A DNA stretch of 64,000 nt from G963676655 sp963676655. GTDB taxonomy: Bacteria; Verrucomicrobiota; Lentisphaeria; Victivallales; Victivallaceae. Shown here in pieces: positions 39,444-48,927 of the stretch. Where the stretch lies: the NCBI GenBank assembly GCA_963676655.2, contig CAXXKX010000003.1, positions 3,596,001 through 3,660,000 on the forward strand, written 5' to 3'. The notes under the pieces are model-generated. The model was not told where the DNA came from. It searched no databases and saw only the letters and a program-made list of their open reading frames with translations. The stretch's first letter is position 1, and every line of letters starts with the position of its first letter. A program made the position numbers and the translations under genes.

Positions 39444-40604
39444 ATGACGGTAGTATGTGCTGACAATAAAGGTTTTTTATATCGCCAGACCAGGGATTGG
39501 CTGGTTAAACAAATGCGAACCGGGCAGCTTCAGCCTGGTTCCAAATTGCCGGGCGAACGCGCTTTGGCCGATATTTTGAAAATCAGTCGTTGCACGGCTC
39601 GAACAGCTCTTCAGGCGCTTGAAGATGAAGGTTTTATTGAGCGTATTCCTTCCCGGGGGGCCTTTATCAAACGTCGCGGCGAAGTTCGTCATGTTAAGCT
39701 GGCATTCGTTTTTCCTGAAGCAGAAATATCGTTGAATTATCTGGCTTATCCGAATATGATGGCTAACTCGATGATGCAACGGGGGCTGATGAAAGCTTCT
39801 ATGGAAAATAACGCTTCTTTGTCTTTTTTGTATTGCAACCATGAAAGTTGCTCCGGAAAAGATAAAGCCTACGCGGAACAGTTCTGCGACAGGATAATGA
39901 ATGAATATGATGGAGCGGTGTTTGTTTCTCAGCAGCTTTCCGAGCTCAGAAGAAAATTGATTGATCATAATTTCCCATGTATAAATCTTAGTGATGTAGA
40001 TTTACTTCCCGGCGAAAAAACAATAATATATAACCGCAGTGATATTTGCAAAAATGCGGCTGAATATTTAGTGGAAGCAGGTTGTCATCAAGTCGTGATG
40101 GTTTTTCAATATGGAAATTCGGAGAAAGCATTGGCAATGAAATTTAATCCGGTTAGGGATGCGCTTGCCGCGGTCGGGACACAGTTATCCAGAGATGATT
40201 TGCTTATTGTCGGAGCCGAAGAAGAGGAAATCTATCGGCAATTGAAATCCAGATATAAAAACACTAGCGATCTTCCGGACGCTTTTTTCTGTACAACCCA
40301 GCTTCCTTGCAAAGCGTTGCTTCATTTTGCCGATGAAATGCGGTTAAAGGTTCCGGACGATTTTATGATTGTAGGCTATGGTAATTCTCCGGAAATTGTC
40401 AGGTACTCGGCGGTAAATGAGATTTCCTACGTTCAAATCCCTTATCTTGAAATGGGCGACGCGGCTGGGAAGTTGTTGATAGATAATATATTGTACGGAA
40501 AAGAAATTCCGGATATTACAATGATTGAAGCCAAACTTATTCATGCCAGGAGCAAAAGGCTTCTGAATGAAAAACTAAAAACAGGAGAGGTAAATGAAAA
40601 CTAA
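39444..40604 (+). CDS. GntR-LacI hybrid (AraR-like) regulator of locus B
   Basis: A GntR winged helix (WLVKQMRTGQLQPGSKLPGERALADILKISRCTARTALQALEDEGFIERIPSRGAFI) is joined to a periplasmic-binding-protein-like effector domain of LacI type (VKLAFVFPEAEISL; IVGYGNSPEIVRYSAVNEISYVQIPYLEMGDAAGKLLIDNI). This is the architecture of AraR. The ATG at 39444 has AGGA six bases upstream and is preferred to 39438. The stop overlaps the start of the prepilin-like gene by 11 bases, so regulator and prepilin-like protein are made together. A dyad in its own promoter suggests autorepression. The ligand is unknown. Confidence 0.85.
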   Translation: MTVVCADNKGFLYRQTRDWLVKQMRTGQLQPGSKLPGERALADILKISRCTARTALQALEDEGFIERIPSRGAFIKRRGEVRHVKLAFVFPEAEISLNYLAYPNMMANSMMQRGLMKASMENNASLSFLYCNHESCSGKDKAYAEQFCDRIMNEYDGAVFVSQQLSELRRKLIDHNFPCINLSDVDLLPGEKTIIYNRSDICKNAAEYLVEAGCHQVVMVFQYGNSEKALAMKFNPVRDALAAVGTQLSRDDLLIVGAEEEEIYRQLKSRYKNTSDLPDAFFCTTQLPCKALLHFADEMRLKVPDDFMIVGYGNSPEIVRYSAVNEISYVQIPYLEMGDAAGKLLIDNILYGKEIPDITMIEAKLIHARSKRLLNEKLKTGEVNEN

Positions 40605-41316
40605 AAAGATCAAGAGTTTTACCTTGATTGAGCTTCTGGTGGTGATTGCTATCATTGCGATTCTCGCATCGATGTTGCTGCCGGCTTTATCACAGGCCAG
40701 AGAACGTGGAAAAACAATTAAATGTCTCAGCAACTTGAAACAGATTTTCCTGGGGGCCGCTCTTTATGTCGGGGATTATAATACAAGAAGGGTGCCGGAT
40801 GGTAGTTACTGGGGGACCAGTTATTGGCAAAGCGCTTTGGCTAACGGAAAATATTTGCCTGAACTTAAAGGGCCCAGTCCGCATGGTTTTTATGCGTGCG
40901 ACTCTGAAAAAAGACTGCAACATGGTTCATTGAGTCTTTATAATTCGTGGAAAGGGACGCATTATGGAATGAATTATTATCTGGGTTTGCAATCTCCGAC
41001 CAGTTCAAGTGAATGGGCGCAATGGCACCCGAAAGAACAATTGCCTCATCCGTCAAAAGTAATGTATTTTGGCGATAAGCCAATTGGATATAATTCAATC
41101 TTTTGCAGTGACTCAACAGCAGAAGGAGGGATTGATGACTTGCCAACCTATATGAGGCATCAGAAAAAAATGAATTTTGTTTATGCTGATGGTCATGGCG
41201 GAACCGGTGGTAAAGAGAAGGTTCCAATTAGAGGCGTTTACGGTGGGAATGCCTGGAAATTCTACTTTTGGAGCCAGAAGAACATGAAAAATTACGGTGG
41301 TTGGTACGATTTGTAA
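40594..41316 (+). CDS. prepilin-type H-X9-DG protein (locus B)
   Basis: MKTKKIKSFTLIELLVVIAI begins the protein: a short basic leader, the prepilin-cleavage site before Phe and Glu at +5, then the helix IAIIAILASMLLPAL. The C-terminal HQKKMNFVYADG matches H-X9-DG. The middle part is Tyr/Gly/Trp-rich and lacks a family I recognise. AGGAGAGG stands seven bases upstream and inside the regulator gene, whose last 11 bases overlap this start. A stem-loop without T-tract follows 36 bases after the stop, before the large GH42-like gene. It is the second gene of locus B. Confidence 0.85.
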   Translation: MKTKKIKSFTLIELLVVIAIIAILASMLLPALSQARERGKTIKCLSNLKQIFLGAALYVGDYNTRRVPDGSYWGTSYWQSALANGKYLPELKGPSPHGFYACDSEKRLQHGSLSLYNSWKGTHYGMNYYLGLQSPTSSSEWAQWHPKEQLPHPSKVMYFGDKPIGYNSIFCSDSTAEGGIDDLPTYMRHQKKMNFVYADGHGGTGGKEKVPIRGVYGGNAWKFYFWSQKNMKNYGGWYDL

Positions 41317-41352
41317 AAATCGCTATCTATATAATTTAACGTAATATAGACT

Positions 41353-41374
41353 TTTTCTGTCTTCAGACAGGAAA
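41353..41374 (+). promoter_or_regulatory. intercistronic stem-loop
   Basis: TTTTCTGTC-ttca-GACAGGAAA pairs over nine bases with one G.T. There is no T-run after it, so it is more likely to protect or process the mRNA than to end it. It lies between the small prepilin-like gene and a 4.7-kb gene. Confidence 0.5.
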
Positions 41375-41454
41375 CAAGTTCTATAATCCGGCTACTCCAC
41401 ACGTTACTAAAAAAATTAATCAAATTCAATTCATAATTACTTATAGGACTTTAT

Positions 41455-44400
41455 ATGAAAAAGTTGTTTCTATTTTTCTGTCTGCAACTTGCGATAACGG
41501 GTTTTGCCGCTGATCTTTCGGTAAAGCAGTCAGGCGCCAGATATACCATGAAAAACAAATATTTGCAGGTTATGGTCAATGCCGACAGCGGCGGCCGAAT
41601 TGAAAAAATGACTGATTTGCAGACGGGTAATGAACTAACTGTTATGAAGTCTGTCGGGGTTTCTCCTCAGGGCTCCGGATTGGCGGGAGAGCGTTTTTCC
41701 AGAAATCGTAATTTTGAAAAATCAGCCTATAAAGTATCGGTTGCGAAAGCTAATTCACAGTCGGCAGAACTTTGCTTGAGCGCAGTCAGCAACGGTATAA
41801 AAATCGAGAAAACTTTTATATTGACCAAAGACAAAGCCAGTCTGTTGGTTAAGTATGCTATCTCAAATTTGAGTGATAGTAAAATAACCGGAACTTTTTG
41901 GGGTGTTAATGTAATTTATCCCGGTAAAAAGCCTGAATTATTGAAAATTTATCTCCCTTATGGGATTTACAACAACGATTTTTCAAAATATGGCGTCAAA
42001 CAAAAAACTGTCCTGAATTACATTCCCGGAAAGAATCCGGTTGACCCCAACAACCTGGTTAATGAGCCGGTAAGTTCCTGGGCCGCGGTTCTAGACCAGA
42101 ATGGCATTGGTGCGGTTGTTGATGTTGATTTTGCCCGCCTTGACCGGTTTTATTCTTTTTTATCGCTGGTGGATGGGTTTCAAGTTCCGACTGTTGAGTG
42201 GTTTACCCGGCGATTGGTGCTGAAACCGTTGGCCGAAGGAATCAAGGATGCCGCGAACCGGCCGGAATTAGATGACCCACTGCAGGATTATATATACAAA
42301 ACATCATGTTCATATATGCCGATAGCCGGATTTCCTGAAGTTTCGGCCTTCAATAATGGAATTGCGGTCGGTATCGAAGCCAAAGGTAAAAATGCGGTTG
42401 TCAGTCTATGTGCCGACAGAGCGCTTGCCGGAGCCGCCCTGCAATTGCAAGTTACCGGGCCGGATAAGAAGTTATTCTCTCCGGTTCAATCCTCAAAGCT
42501 GGATCTGCAGCCCGGAAAGCCCATTCAGGTAAAGCTTGCCGTTCCGGGGCTTGATATCAGCAACAAACTTCTGCTTGTAAAAATTATGCAAGACTCCGGA
42601 CCGAATATTGCCTCAATGTCTGTTCCATATTTTGATAAAGCCTTCGAAGGAAAATTCACTGTCGCGGCCCAGGGAAAAAAGGATACTAGTTTTGCTCCTA
42701 AAGAAACGACCAGCGAATTTGGTACCGATTACAAAGTTCCGATGATCGATTGGGGTAAAAAACTGAATCGTAAGTTGAAAGTCCTGGCGCTTTACGGCCA
42801 TCTCGCCCATCGGGAAATTGCGGAGTTGGACCGGCGGTTTAATCTGGATTTGAGTCCGGTTGAATATAACATTCCGCATGTATTCAACTTTTCCCGTCCG
42901 GCTTTTGTTCCCTGGAGTGTGCCGGATCCGGCGGTTTTGCTGGAGAAAAATCTGAAAAAGAAATATGATGCTATCCTGATTTGCGGCGGTTTATACTGGA
43001 AACAAATCCCGGCGAAATCGCGAAAAAATATCATTAAAGCAATCGAAAACGGCACCGGGCTTATTTATGTCAATCCTCATTACTCGCAATCGCTGAAGAA
43101 ACTGGTGTCCGGAGTTGAAAGCAGTTTTATGGACCGGGGAATTCCGGTAAGATTCACTCCCGGTCTGGGACGCAATCGCGATCTGCGGCAAATTGCTGAA
43201 ACCGGGCGGCTCGGCAAAGGAAACGTCGTATTGCTGAATTATAATACCGCTCCAAACGGCAAACTCTGGCGTACCGGCCCCAGAGCTATTACCGCCGCGA
43301 TTGATAATGACGTAAACGTCAAAATACCGTACTGGGAATACTATTATTCACTGATCGGACGGGCCCTGCGTTTTTCTTCCGGCGACCAGCCGCAAATTCA
43401 AATAAGTTCAGCTTCCCTGAAAGATGTGACGATCAACAACAAGGGCACAGCGGCAAAAGTTGATATGACGATAGATATTTTCAACAAGGAGTGGAAAAAA
43501 GTTGACTCCATAACGAAAAAAGTTGAACTTGATAAAGGCACTAACAAAGTTTCTTTGACCGTTCCGGCGGAAAAACTGGGCATGAACGGTGAATATTATG
43601 TCAATGTGTTCCTGAATTCAAACGGCAGGAGATGCGACTGGTTTTCTTTTGTCGAAGCCGTGAACCACGGATACGGGATTGACAAGTTAAACTTGCAAAA
43701 TAAGACATTTCCTGAAATAGCGGAAATATCCGGGAGTTGCACGCTCAAGGGAGAGCTTAAAGGACAGTTGCAAATACGTGTTACGGATATATACGATCGG
43801 GTGATCGCTGAACAGATTGTCAAAGCAGACAAACGTGATATATCTTTTGCGCTTAAACCGCTGATTGCGCCGTTAAGCATTCTATGTAAAATCCGGGCGG
43901 AACTGAGAGCGGATAAAGAAGTACTCGATTTCTCGGAAGACTTTTTGACGGTCAATATTCCGCGTATCAGGGATGTTAAATTTATCGTCTGGGGGGCAAC
44001 CGAGGCGTTGCATTGGACCAAAGGTTTTGAACTCGACCAGATGAAGCGCATGGGATTTGACTGGTGTACTGGGGTTCAGATGAATTCTTTCAAAGAAAAC
44101 GAATCTGATGCCGCGGCCTGGAACGTGCTTAATTCAGGGATGGAATTCATGCCGATGGGAATTCACGGTATCAGGGTAAAACATCAATACCTCAAAGACA
44201 AAATTCGCAAGCCCTGTCTTCGCGATCCTGAATATTTCAAGGAAATGAGTGCGGATATTGTTCGATTCGTTGATTGGACCAAGCGTTTCTTTCCGCCTTA
44301 CTATTTTGTCGGGGATGAAAATTCCCTGGGTAGTTACAGCAAGGAACATGATTTTTGTTTCGGCCCCTGTTGCCTGACTAAATTCAGAATCTGGCTGCAA

Positions 44401-46209
44401 AAATATTATAGCTCGATAAATGAACTCAACTCAGAATGGCAAACCAATTTTAAAAATTGGGATGCGGTTATCCCTGAAACTATGTCAGAAGCGGAGAAAT
44501 CCGGTCAATGGGCTCGTTGGATGGATCACCGCAGATTTATGTTCGAGGCATTGGGGGAAACTATTGCTAAACAGCATGATGTGCTTGTCAAAGCTGATCC
44601 CTATACCGGCGGTCTGGCTGTTTCCGGCATGGGGACACCTCTTATTCACAACGGGTTCGACTGGAGTGATCTGGAAAAAAATCTCAACCTGGTCGTTGCC
44701 TATATCAGGGAATCTGGCCGGGTTATGGACCCGATGCGGTCATTCCTCCGGCCGGGAGATTTGCTTTCCGCCTGGAACGGTTACGATCATTCGGCGGAGT
44801 TTACTGACTGGAGGAACTGGCACGAGGTTATTAATTCATTTTTTGTCCCGTCTTTCTGGTGGGGTAATCGACTGGTCAACCACGGCGACGCTTCCTTTTC
44901 GATTCAGGGAGCCGCAATGCGTAAAATCATCGAGGACATCCGGGCCAGCGGAATTGGAAAACTGCTGATTGAGTCAAAGCGTGAAAATTCTGAAATAGCT
45001 GTTTTATATTCAACCGCGTCATTGATCGCGACCGGAAAATCCGGGATGCAAGGCATCAATAATACCATCTTCAACGGAAATCTTGACGGTTGGAGCGGCA
45101 TACTCCGGGACGCGGGATTTCAACCGCCTGACTACTTCAGCCGGGAGGATTTGATCCAGAATGGCCTCGACCCGCAAAAGACCAAGGTATTTATTCTGCC
45201 TCTTTCCCAGGCTTTGGGAGATAAGGAGATTGCGGTGCTGGTTGATTATGTCCGGGCCGGCGGCATTCTGGTTGCCGACGCGGTTCCCGGAACCTGCAAG
45301 CTGAATGGAAATTCGCGAGAAAATAACCCCTTGTTCAAAGTGTTCGGTTGTGAATTTAAAAATAAAAACGTGGGGAAATCCAATAAGAATATAAGTTTAC
45401 CCGGAACTCATGTTCTGCCTTTGACCGCGGCTTCGGAGTTTGTTACCTTGTCCGGAGCAAAGGCTGCCGGCTCTACCGCAACTACCGCTAAAACTATTAA
45501 TTTCGGTGGTATGAAAATACGCTCGGGCGGGAAAAGCCGTAATATTCCGGTTCTTCTCAGCCATAAATACGGCAAGGGCCGGGCAATTTATCTCAATTCC
45601 TTGTTATCCGATTATGAAGGTTTCAGGATCAAGCAGAATCAGAGTCGTAAGGTGGTAAACGCCATAGTTGATCTTTTGCGGCGCAATGGCGCGAAAGTTC
45701 CTGCGGTGACATTACCTGCCGGGTCGGAATTGATCCGTTTCTCGCTTGGCGATATGCGTATCTTTGCGATGAACCGGATTGTCAGGGCGCAGTCCGATGA
45801 TCTCAAATTCAGCGTGAAACTGGATAAGCCGGGATATGTCTACGACCTCAGGCAGAAAAAACTTCTTGGTAAATCAAATGTCTTGTCCGGCGACCTCAGT
45901 CCGGGCAAAACCAGAGTATTTGCGGTTCTTTCTAAACCGCTTGCCGGGATAAAGCTGTCCGCCGGTAAAACTGAAACCGGAATCGCTTTCGATGTTTCTC
46001 TTGCCACTCCGGACTCCATTGTCAGAACCTCTTTGACAGCTCCGGACGGTGCCAGCCATGAGCATTATACCCGCAACTGGCTTGTTAAAGGCACACGGAG
46101 AAAGGCGACTATTGACCTCGGTATCAACGAGTGTCATGGAAAATGGAAGTTGACCGTTCAGGATATCATTTCCGGAAAAAGTGAAAAAAGAATAATTAAT
46201 TTTGATTAA
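41455..46209 (+). CDS. very large secreted GH42-like multidomain hydrolase
   Basis: A signal peptide (KKLFLFFCLQLAITGFA) precedes an N-terminal beta sandwich (to about 430) and a ThuA/glutamine-amidotransferase-like Rossmann domain (about 445-640; KKYDAILICGGLYWKQIPAKSRKNIIKAIENGTGLIYVNP). A further beta part and a TIM barrel at about 840-1190 follow. In that barrel YFVGDENSLGSY supplies a candidate acid/base Glu and WRNWHEVINSFFVPSFWWG resembles GH42 substrate strands. A GH42 trimerisation-like domain (VFILPLSQALGDKEIAVLVDYVRAGGILVADAVPG) and C-terminal beta domains complete 1584 residues. The protein is far longer than ordinary GH42 enzymes (about 650-700). It probably hydrolyses a beta-galactoside-like glycan outside the cytoplasm; substrate unknown. 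Confidence 0.7.
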   Translation: MKKLFLFFCLQLAITGFAADLSVKQSGARYTMKNKYLQVMVNADSGGRIEKMTDLQTGNELTVMKSVGVSPQGSGLAGERFSRNRNFEKSAYKVSVAKANSQSAELCLSAVSNGIKIEKTFILTKDKASLLVKYAISNLSDSKITGTFWGVNVIYPGKKPELLKIYLPYGIYNNDFSKYGVKQKTVLNYIPGKNPVDPNNLVNEPVSSWAAVLDQNGIGAVVDVDFARLDRFYSFLSLVDGFQVPTVEWFTRRLVLKPLAEGIKDAANRPELDDPLQDYIYKTSCSYMPIAGFPEVSAFNNGIAVGIEAKGKNAVVSLCADRALAGAALQLQVTGPDKKLFSPVQSSKLDLQPGKPIQVKLAVPGLDISNKLLLVKIMQDSGPNIASMSVPYFDKAFEGKFTVAAQGKKDTSFAPKETTSEFGTDYKVPMIDWGKKLNRKLKVLALYGHLAHREIAELDRRFNLDLSPVEYNIPHVFNFSRPAFVPWSVPDPAVLLEKNLKKKYDAILICGGLYWKQIPAKSRKNIIKAIENGTGLIYVNPHYSQSLKKLVSGVESSFMDRGIPVRFTPGLGRNRDLRQIAETGRLGKGNVVLLNYNTAPNGKLWRTGPRAITAAIDNDVNVKIPYWEYYYSLIGRALRFSSGDQPQIQISSASLKDVTINNKGTAAKVDMTIDIFNKEWKKVDSITKKVELDKGTNKVSLTVPAEKLGMNGEYYVNVFLNSNGRRCDWFSFVEAVNHGYGIDKLNLQNKTFPEIAEISGSCTLKGELKGQLQIRVTDIYDRVIAEQIVKADKRDISFALKPLIAPLSILCKIRAELRADKEVLDFSEDFLTVNIPRIRDVKFIVWGATEALHWTKGFELDQMKRMGFDWCTGVQMNSFKENESDAAAWNVLNSGMEFMPMGIHGIRVKHQYLKDKIRKPCLRDPEYFKEMSADIVRFVDWTKRFFPPYYFVGDENSLGSYSKEHDFCFGPCCLTKFRIWLQKYYSSINELNSEWQTNFKNWDAVIPETMSEAEKSGQWARWMDHRRFMFEALGETIAKQHDVLVKADPYTGGLAVSGMGTPLIHNGFDWSDLEKNLNLVVAYIRESGRVMDPMRSFLRPGDLLSAWNGYDHSAEFTDWRNWHEVINSFFVPSFWWGNRLVNHGDASFSIQGAAMRKIIEDIRASGIGKLLIESKRENSEIAVLYSTASLIATGKSGMQGINNTIFNGNLDGWSGILRDAGFQPPDYFSREDLIQNGLDPQKTKVFILPLSQALGDKEIAVLVDYVRAGGILVADAVPGTCKLNGNSRENNPLFKVFGCEFKNKNVGKSNKNISLPGTHVLPLTAASEFVTLSGAKAAGSTATTAKTINFGGMKIRSGGKSRNIPVLLSHKYGKGRAIYLNSLLSDYEGFRIKQNQSRKVVNAIVDLLRRNGAKVPAVTLPAGSELIRFSLGDMRIFAMNRIVRAQSDDLKFSVKLDKPGYVYDLRQKKLLGKSNVLSGDLSPGKTRVFAVLSKPLAGIKLSAGKTETGIAFDVSLATPDSIVRTSLTAPDGASHEHYTRNWLVKGTRRKATIDLGINECHGKWKLTVQDIISGKSEKRIINFD

Positions 46210-46224
46210 CAAAGGAGTTTCTCT

Positions 46225-47127
46225 ATGAAAATAGTATTTACTATATTATGCTTGATTTCAGGATCTTTACTGCTGGCGGAAGTCTCCGTCCGGGACGATA
46301 CATTTATCGGCGGCGACAAGGCGAGCAAGGACCGCTATAATCAGCAGAAATATAAAATCTGGGGATTTGAAAAATATCCTAAAAACAAGGATTTCAAAGG
46401 CCGGATGATTGTCATTTCCAACAGCAAAGTGTCTTATTGCTTCTGGATGCCGGGTAAAGTCAAGGATGGAAAGTGGTTTGCTTTTCTGGGGATGAAAGGT
46501 CCGTCGAACGCGAACTGGTATTGCAACGGTTTTTTCAAAATCACATCATATAAGTTCGATTCGACAAAAGCTCCGTTTGAGGTTAAGGATGTTGCCAAGG
46601 GGGAAGTCGGGGCATTCACGGCTTGCTGGAAGGATGGCGGATTTGAATTTGAGACAAAATTTACTTTGCCGGATAATGCGGAGCAACTGTTGATTTCGAC
46701 AAAAGTAATTGCTGCTCCCCCGAAACTGAAAGCATATTTCGTTGATATGCTGTGCTATCCATCGTCTATGGCCGGCGGCTGGCGCAAAGGAATGAAGTTA
46801 CGTAAACGCGGCGCGTTGACTCCCTCTAGAACAGTTAATATAGATCAAAAAGGCCAGGAGCTTAAACTTGATAAGAAGGAAAACTGGTGTCTTTTCTATG
46901 ACAGCTACTTTGATTTCGGCAAAAGTCGCGGAGAAGGTCCATGCGCGTTTTTGTATAATCCGCAGGAAACTACCCGGGCAATCGTCAGGGTGACTAACTA
47001 CTCTTGCAATGCCATATTAGCTTATCCGGTTAAAAATCCTGCTAACATTATGCTTTGGGATTTTCACAAAATGACTAATAAACAGGCGATGGATTATATG
47101 AAAAGCCTCAAGGTCTCAGACGAATAA
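46225..47127 (+). CDS. secreted protein of unknown function (locus B)
   Basis: A signal peptide (MKIVFTILCLISGSLLLA) is followed by a beta-rich protein with WGFEKYP, NSKVSYCFWMPGK, KVIAAPPKLKAYFVDMLCYPS and GPCAFLYNPQETTRAIVRVTNYSCN. Four or five Cys are spread through the chain. I recognise no family. It follows the GH42-like gene by 15 bases with AAAGGAG upstream, so it is in the same operon. Polysaccharide lyase or binding-protein folds are possible, but I have no motif to support either. Confidence 0.6.
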   Translation: MKIVFTILCLISGSLLLAEVSVRDDTFIGGDKASKDRYNQQKYKIWGFEKYPKNKDFKGRMIVISNSKVSYCFWMPGKVKDGKWFAFLGMKGPSNANWYCNGFFKITSYKFDSTKAPFEVKDVAKGEVGAFTACWKDGGFEFETKFTLPDNAEQLLISTKVIAAPPKLKAYFVDMLCYPSSMAGGWRKGMKLRKRGALTPSRTVNIDQKGQELKLDKKENWCLFYDSYFDFGKSRGEGPCAFLYNPQETTRAIVRVTNYSCNAILAYPVKNPANIMLWDFHKMTNKQAMDYMKSLKVSDE

Positions 47128-47208
47128 AGACATTGGTATATATTTTAACTTAAATGTCGTTACAGAAGTGTTTCAGGGCGAGAATTCAATTAATAAAGAG
47201 GTAAAACA

Positions 47209-48396
47209 ATGGATATTCCTTATCGGCAGTTAACCGAAAAAGAAGCGTTGCAGGTTTACGCCGACTGGCTGCTAGACCAGCGGGTTGAAGAACCCGGAAA
47301 GTTTTTCAGGTGCATTGAAAAAGGCGAGCAGCGTTATGAATGGTATATGATCTTTTATCCGATGCGGGCATTGTTGCTGGCGGGTAAATTATTCGGTGAA
47401 CGCAAATATATAGACCCGGTTCTTGAACGCATTGATATTTACTTATCCGAACAGCTGCCGAACGGCGCGTTTACCTCAAACTATCGTCAGCAGCCGACCT
47501 CTCAATTGAGCAAAAAGGAGTTTCACGAACTGTTGCGCTGCGGAAAGCTGAACGTTGCTGACGTCGGTTCCAATGTGATCGGGATTATGCAGGCGGCCGA
47601 ATTTGTCGGGTCGGAAAAAAGAGCCGAATATTTGAATGCGGTCAGACGCTGGCTGGACGAATGGGTGCCGATCTGGGCTCTTCCTGACGGCGGTTACGGC
47701 AACGGCATCTGGTGCGGTCACAAGCTGAATGCTCCATACACCTGCGGCATGTCTACGGTTATGATGGCGCTATCCGCGTTCTCCATGATTACGGGTGAGG
47801 GTGAGTATATTGAAAACGCCGAACGCTGCGCCGGATTTCAATGCGGCAAATGGCTTGACGACGGCAGGCCGATCTTTATGAATTGTTATCCGTTGACCGA
47901 ACAGGCGCTCGACGATTACAGTCACAGCTTTTATTTGCTTGAAGGTTTGTGCTGGACCCATTACGTTTCCAGGAATAAAAAGATCAAGGAGCTGATCGGG
48001 AAAAGACTGACTGAATGGATATTCAGTGAAAGAGGTCTGCTCTCACAATGGTCGGCGTCCTGGTTTTCTTTTCAGAATCCGTATCGGGAGGTTCCCGGTG
48101 ATGAGCTTGATTCGTCCCGCCGCGGCTTGCGTCCCGGTTGGGAACAGGCCAAGTCAAACGGAATTCCGCATACCTTCCTGTATTACTTAAACCATATCGA
48201 CGATAATCCGGTTCTGCGTGAAAAGACTGAACTTGGACTTAAATATTTAAGTCATCCGCTCAAAGCGAGAATGAGCGGTGTCGCATCGGACCCGGAAGAG
48301 TCTTACGGCATGTTTGCGGTTCAGTCCGCCGGTTTTGCCGGACTGTCTCTGGCGGAAGCGGTTAAGGCCGATTCAGTATTTGACCTGAAAGCATAA
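47209..48396 (+). CDS. six-hairpin (alpha/alpha toroid) glycoside hydrolase-like protein
   Basis: Repeated helical pairs with conserved aromatic residues run through the chain: WYMIFYPMRALLLAGKLFG, VADVGSNVIGIMQAAEFVG, WALPDGGYGNGIWCGH, YTCGMSTVMMALSAFSMITGEGEYIENAERCAG and HSFYLLEGLCWTHYVSR. This is the six-hairpin glycosidase pattern seen in GH88, GH105, GH127 and epimerase relatives. No signal peptide is present, so it would act on imported oligosaccharides. Asp in DGGYGNG and DDYSHSFY are candidate acids. The exact family is not decided by eye. It ends locus B; a strong terminator follows. Confidence 0.6.
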   Translation: MDIPYRQLTEKEALQVYADWLLDQRVEEPGKFFRCIEKGEQRYEWYMIFYPMRALLLAGKLFGERKYIDPVLERIDIYLSEQLPNGAFTSNYRQQPTSQLSKKEFHELLRCGKLNVADVGSNVIGIMQAAEFVGSEKRAEYLNAVRRWLDEWVPIWALPDGGYGNGIWCGHKLNAPYTCGMSTVMMALSAFSMITGEGEYIENAERCAGFQCGKWLDDGRPIFMNCYPLTEQALDDYSHSFYLLEGLCWTHYVSRNKKIKELIGKRLTEWIFSERGLLSQWSASWFSFQNPYREVPGDELDSSRRGLRPGWEQAKSNGIPHTFLYYLNHIDDNPVLREKTELGLKYLSHPLKARMSGVASDPEESYGMFAVQSAGFAGLSLAEAVKADSVFDLKA

Positions 48397-48456
48397 ATTC
48401 CTCTCATTGCGATAAAGTGCATGTGGAATTGAGGACGGGCGGGGGCCCCTCATAGT

Positions 48457-48496
48457 CGGCTCTGCCGGATAACATCATCCGGCGGAGCCGGTTTTA
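48457..48496 (+). terminator. rho-independent terminator of locus B
   Basis: CGGCTCTGCCGGAT-aacatc-ATCCGGCGGAGCCG pairs over 14 bases with one G.T, followed by GTTTTATT. It closes the locus B transcript 61 bases after the last stop. Confidence 0.9.
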
Positions 48497-48545
48497 TTAA
48501 GATTTGCGTCGTTTATAACAAAGGGGAAACGGGTGTTCTCGATGC

Positions 48546-48790
48546 GACCGACAAAAGTAAAAAAGAAAGAAAAATTTTTAAATTATTCCGCACCGGCACG
48601 TTGCCGGACTGGATCCAACGCAGGAGCGTTGGTCGCCGCTTGCGGCGAAAGTAAGTTACGCAATTTATTGCGTGTTAAGTAGTTCAGTTCGCACGGAGTG
48701 ATGGTTTTGAAAAACGATTCAGAGTTTTTCAAAAGCGTTGAACGCAGGGCGTAATTCGCGGTAATTCGGCCTTGCCGACTTTTGTCGGTC
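48546..48790. mobile_element. hairpin-rich MITE-like element with 13-bp terminal inverted repeats
   Basis: GACCGACAAAAGT (48546-48558) and ACTTTTGTCGGTC (48778-48790) are exact inverted repeats bounding 245 bases. Inside are several small hairpins: CGGCA-cgt-TGCCG, ACGCAA-tttATTGCGT and TTGAAAAAC...GTTTTTCAA. A minus-strand open frame of 88 codons (48583-48849) spans the element and crosses its end, so it is more likely a by-product than a gene. The element lies between the locus B terminator and the locus C promoter. Confidence 0.5.
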
Positions 48791-48842
48791 CCGTCATTCT
48801 CCTCGAATGCATTTAAAATTTTGTAAAATTTCTTTTTGCCTA

Positions 48843-48901
48843 TTGACAAAGTAATGTTAAATATGTATAATTAAATAAAGATTGCACAACTAGTTGCGCA
48901 A
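48843..48901 (+). promoter_or_regulatory. consensus sigma-70 promoter and operator (locus C)
   Basis: TTGACA (48843-48848) and TATAAT (48866-48871) have a 17-base spacer, a perfect match. The dyad TTGCACAACTAGTTGCGCAA (48882-48901), palindromic except for one pair, begins at about +4. It is of the LacI-operator form, so the LacI gene at the far end of this locus (59587) is the best candidate repressor. Confidence 0.9.
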
Positions 48902-48927
48902 ATAATTAACAAAACAATGGAGTTAAA

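Noticed and set aside
41353..41374. stem-loop considered as a terminator
   Set aside because: No T-run follows and the operon logic continues into the GH42-like gene, so mRNA stability is likelier.
48583..48849. 88-codon minus-strand frame
   Set aside because: It spans a hairpin-rich inverted-repeat element and runs past its end up to the locus C -35 hexamer, so it is probably non-coding.
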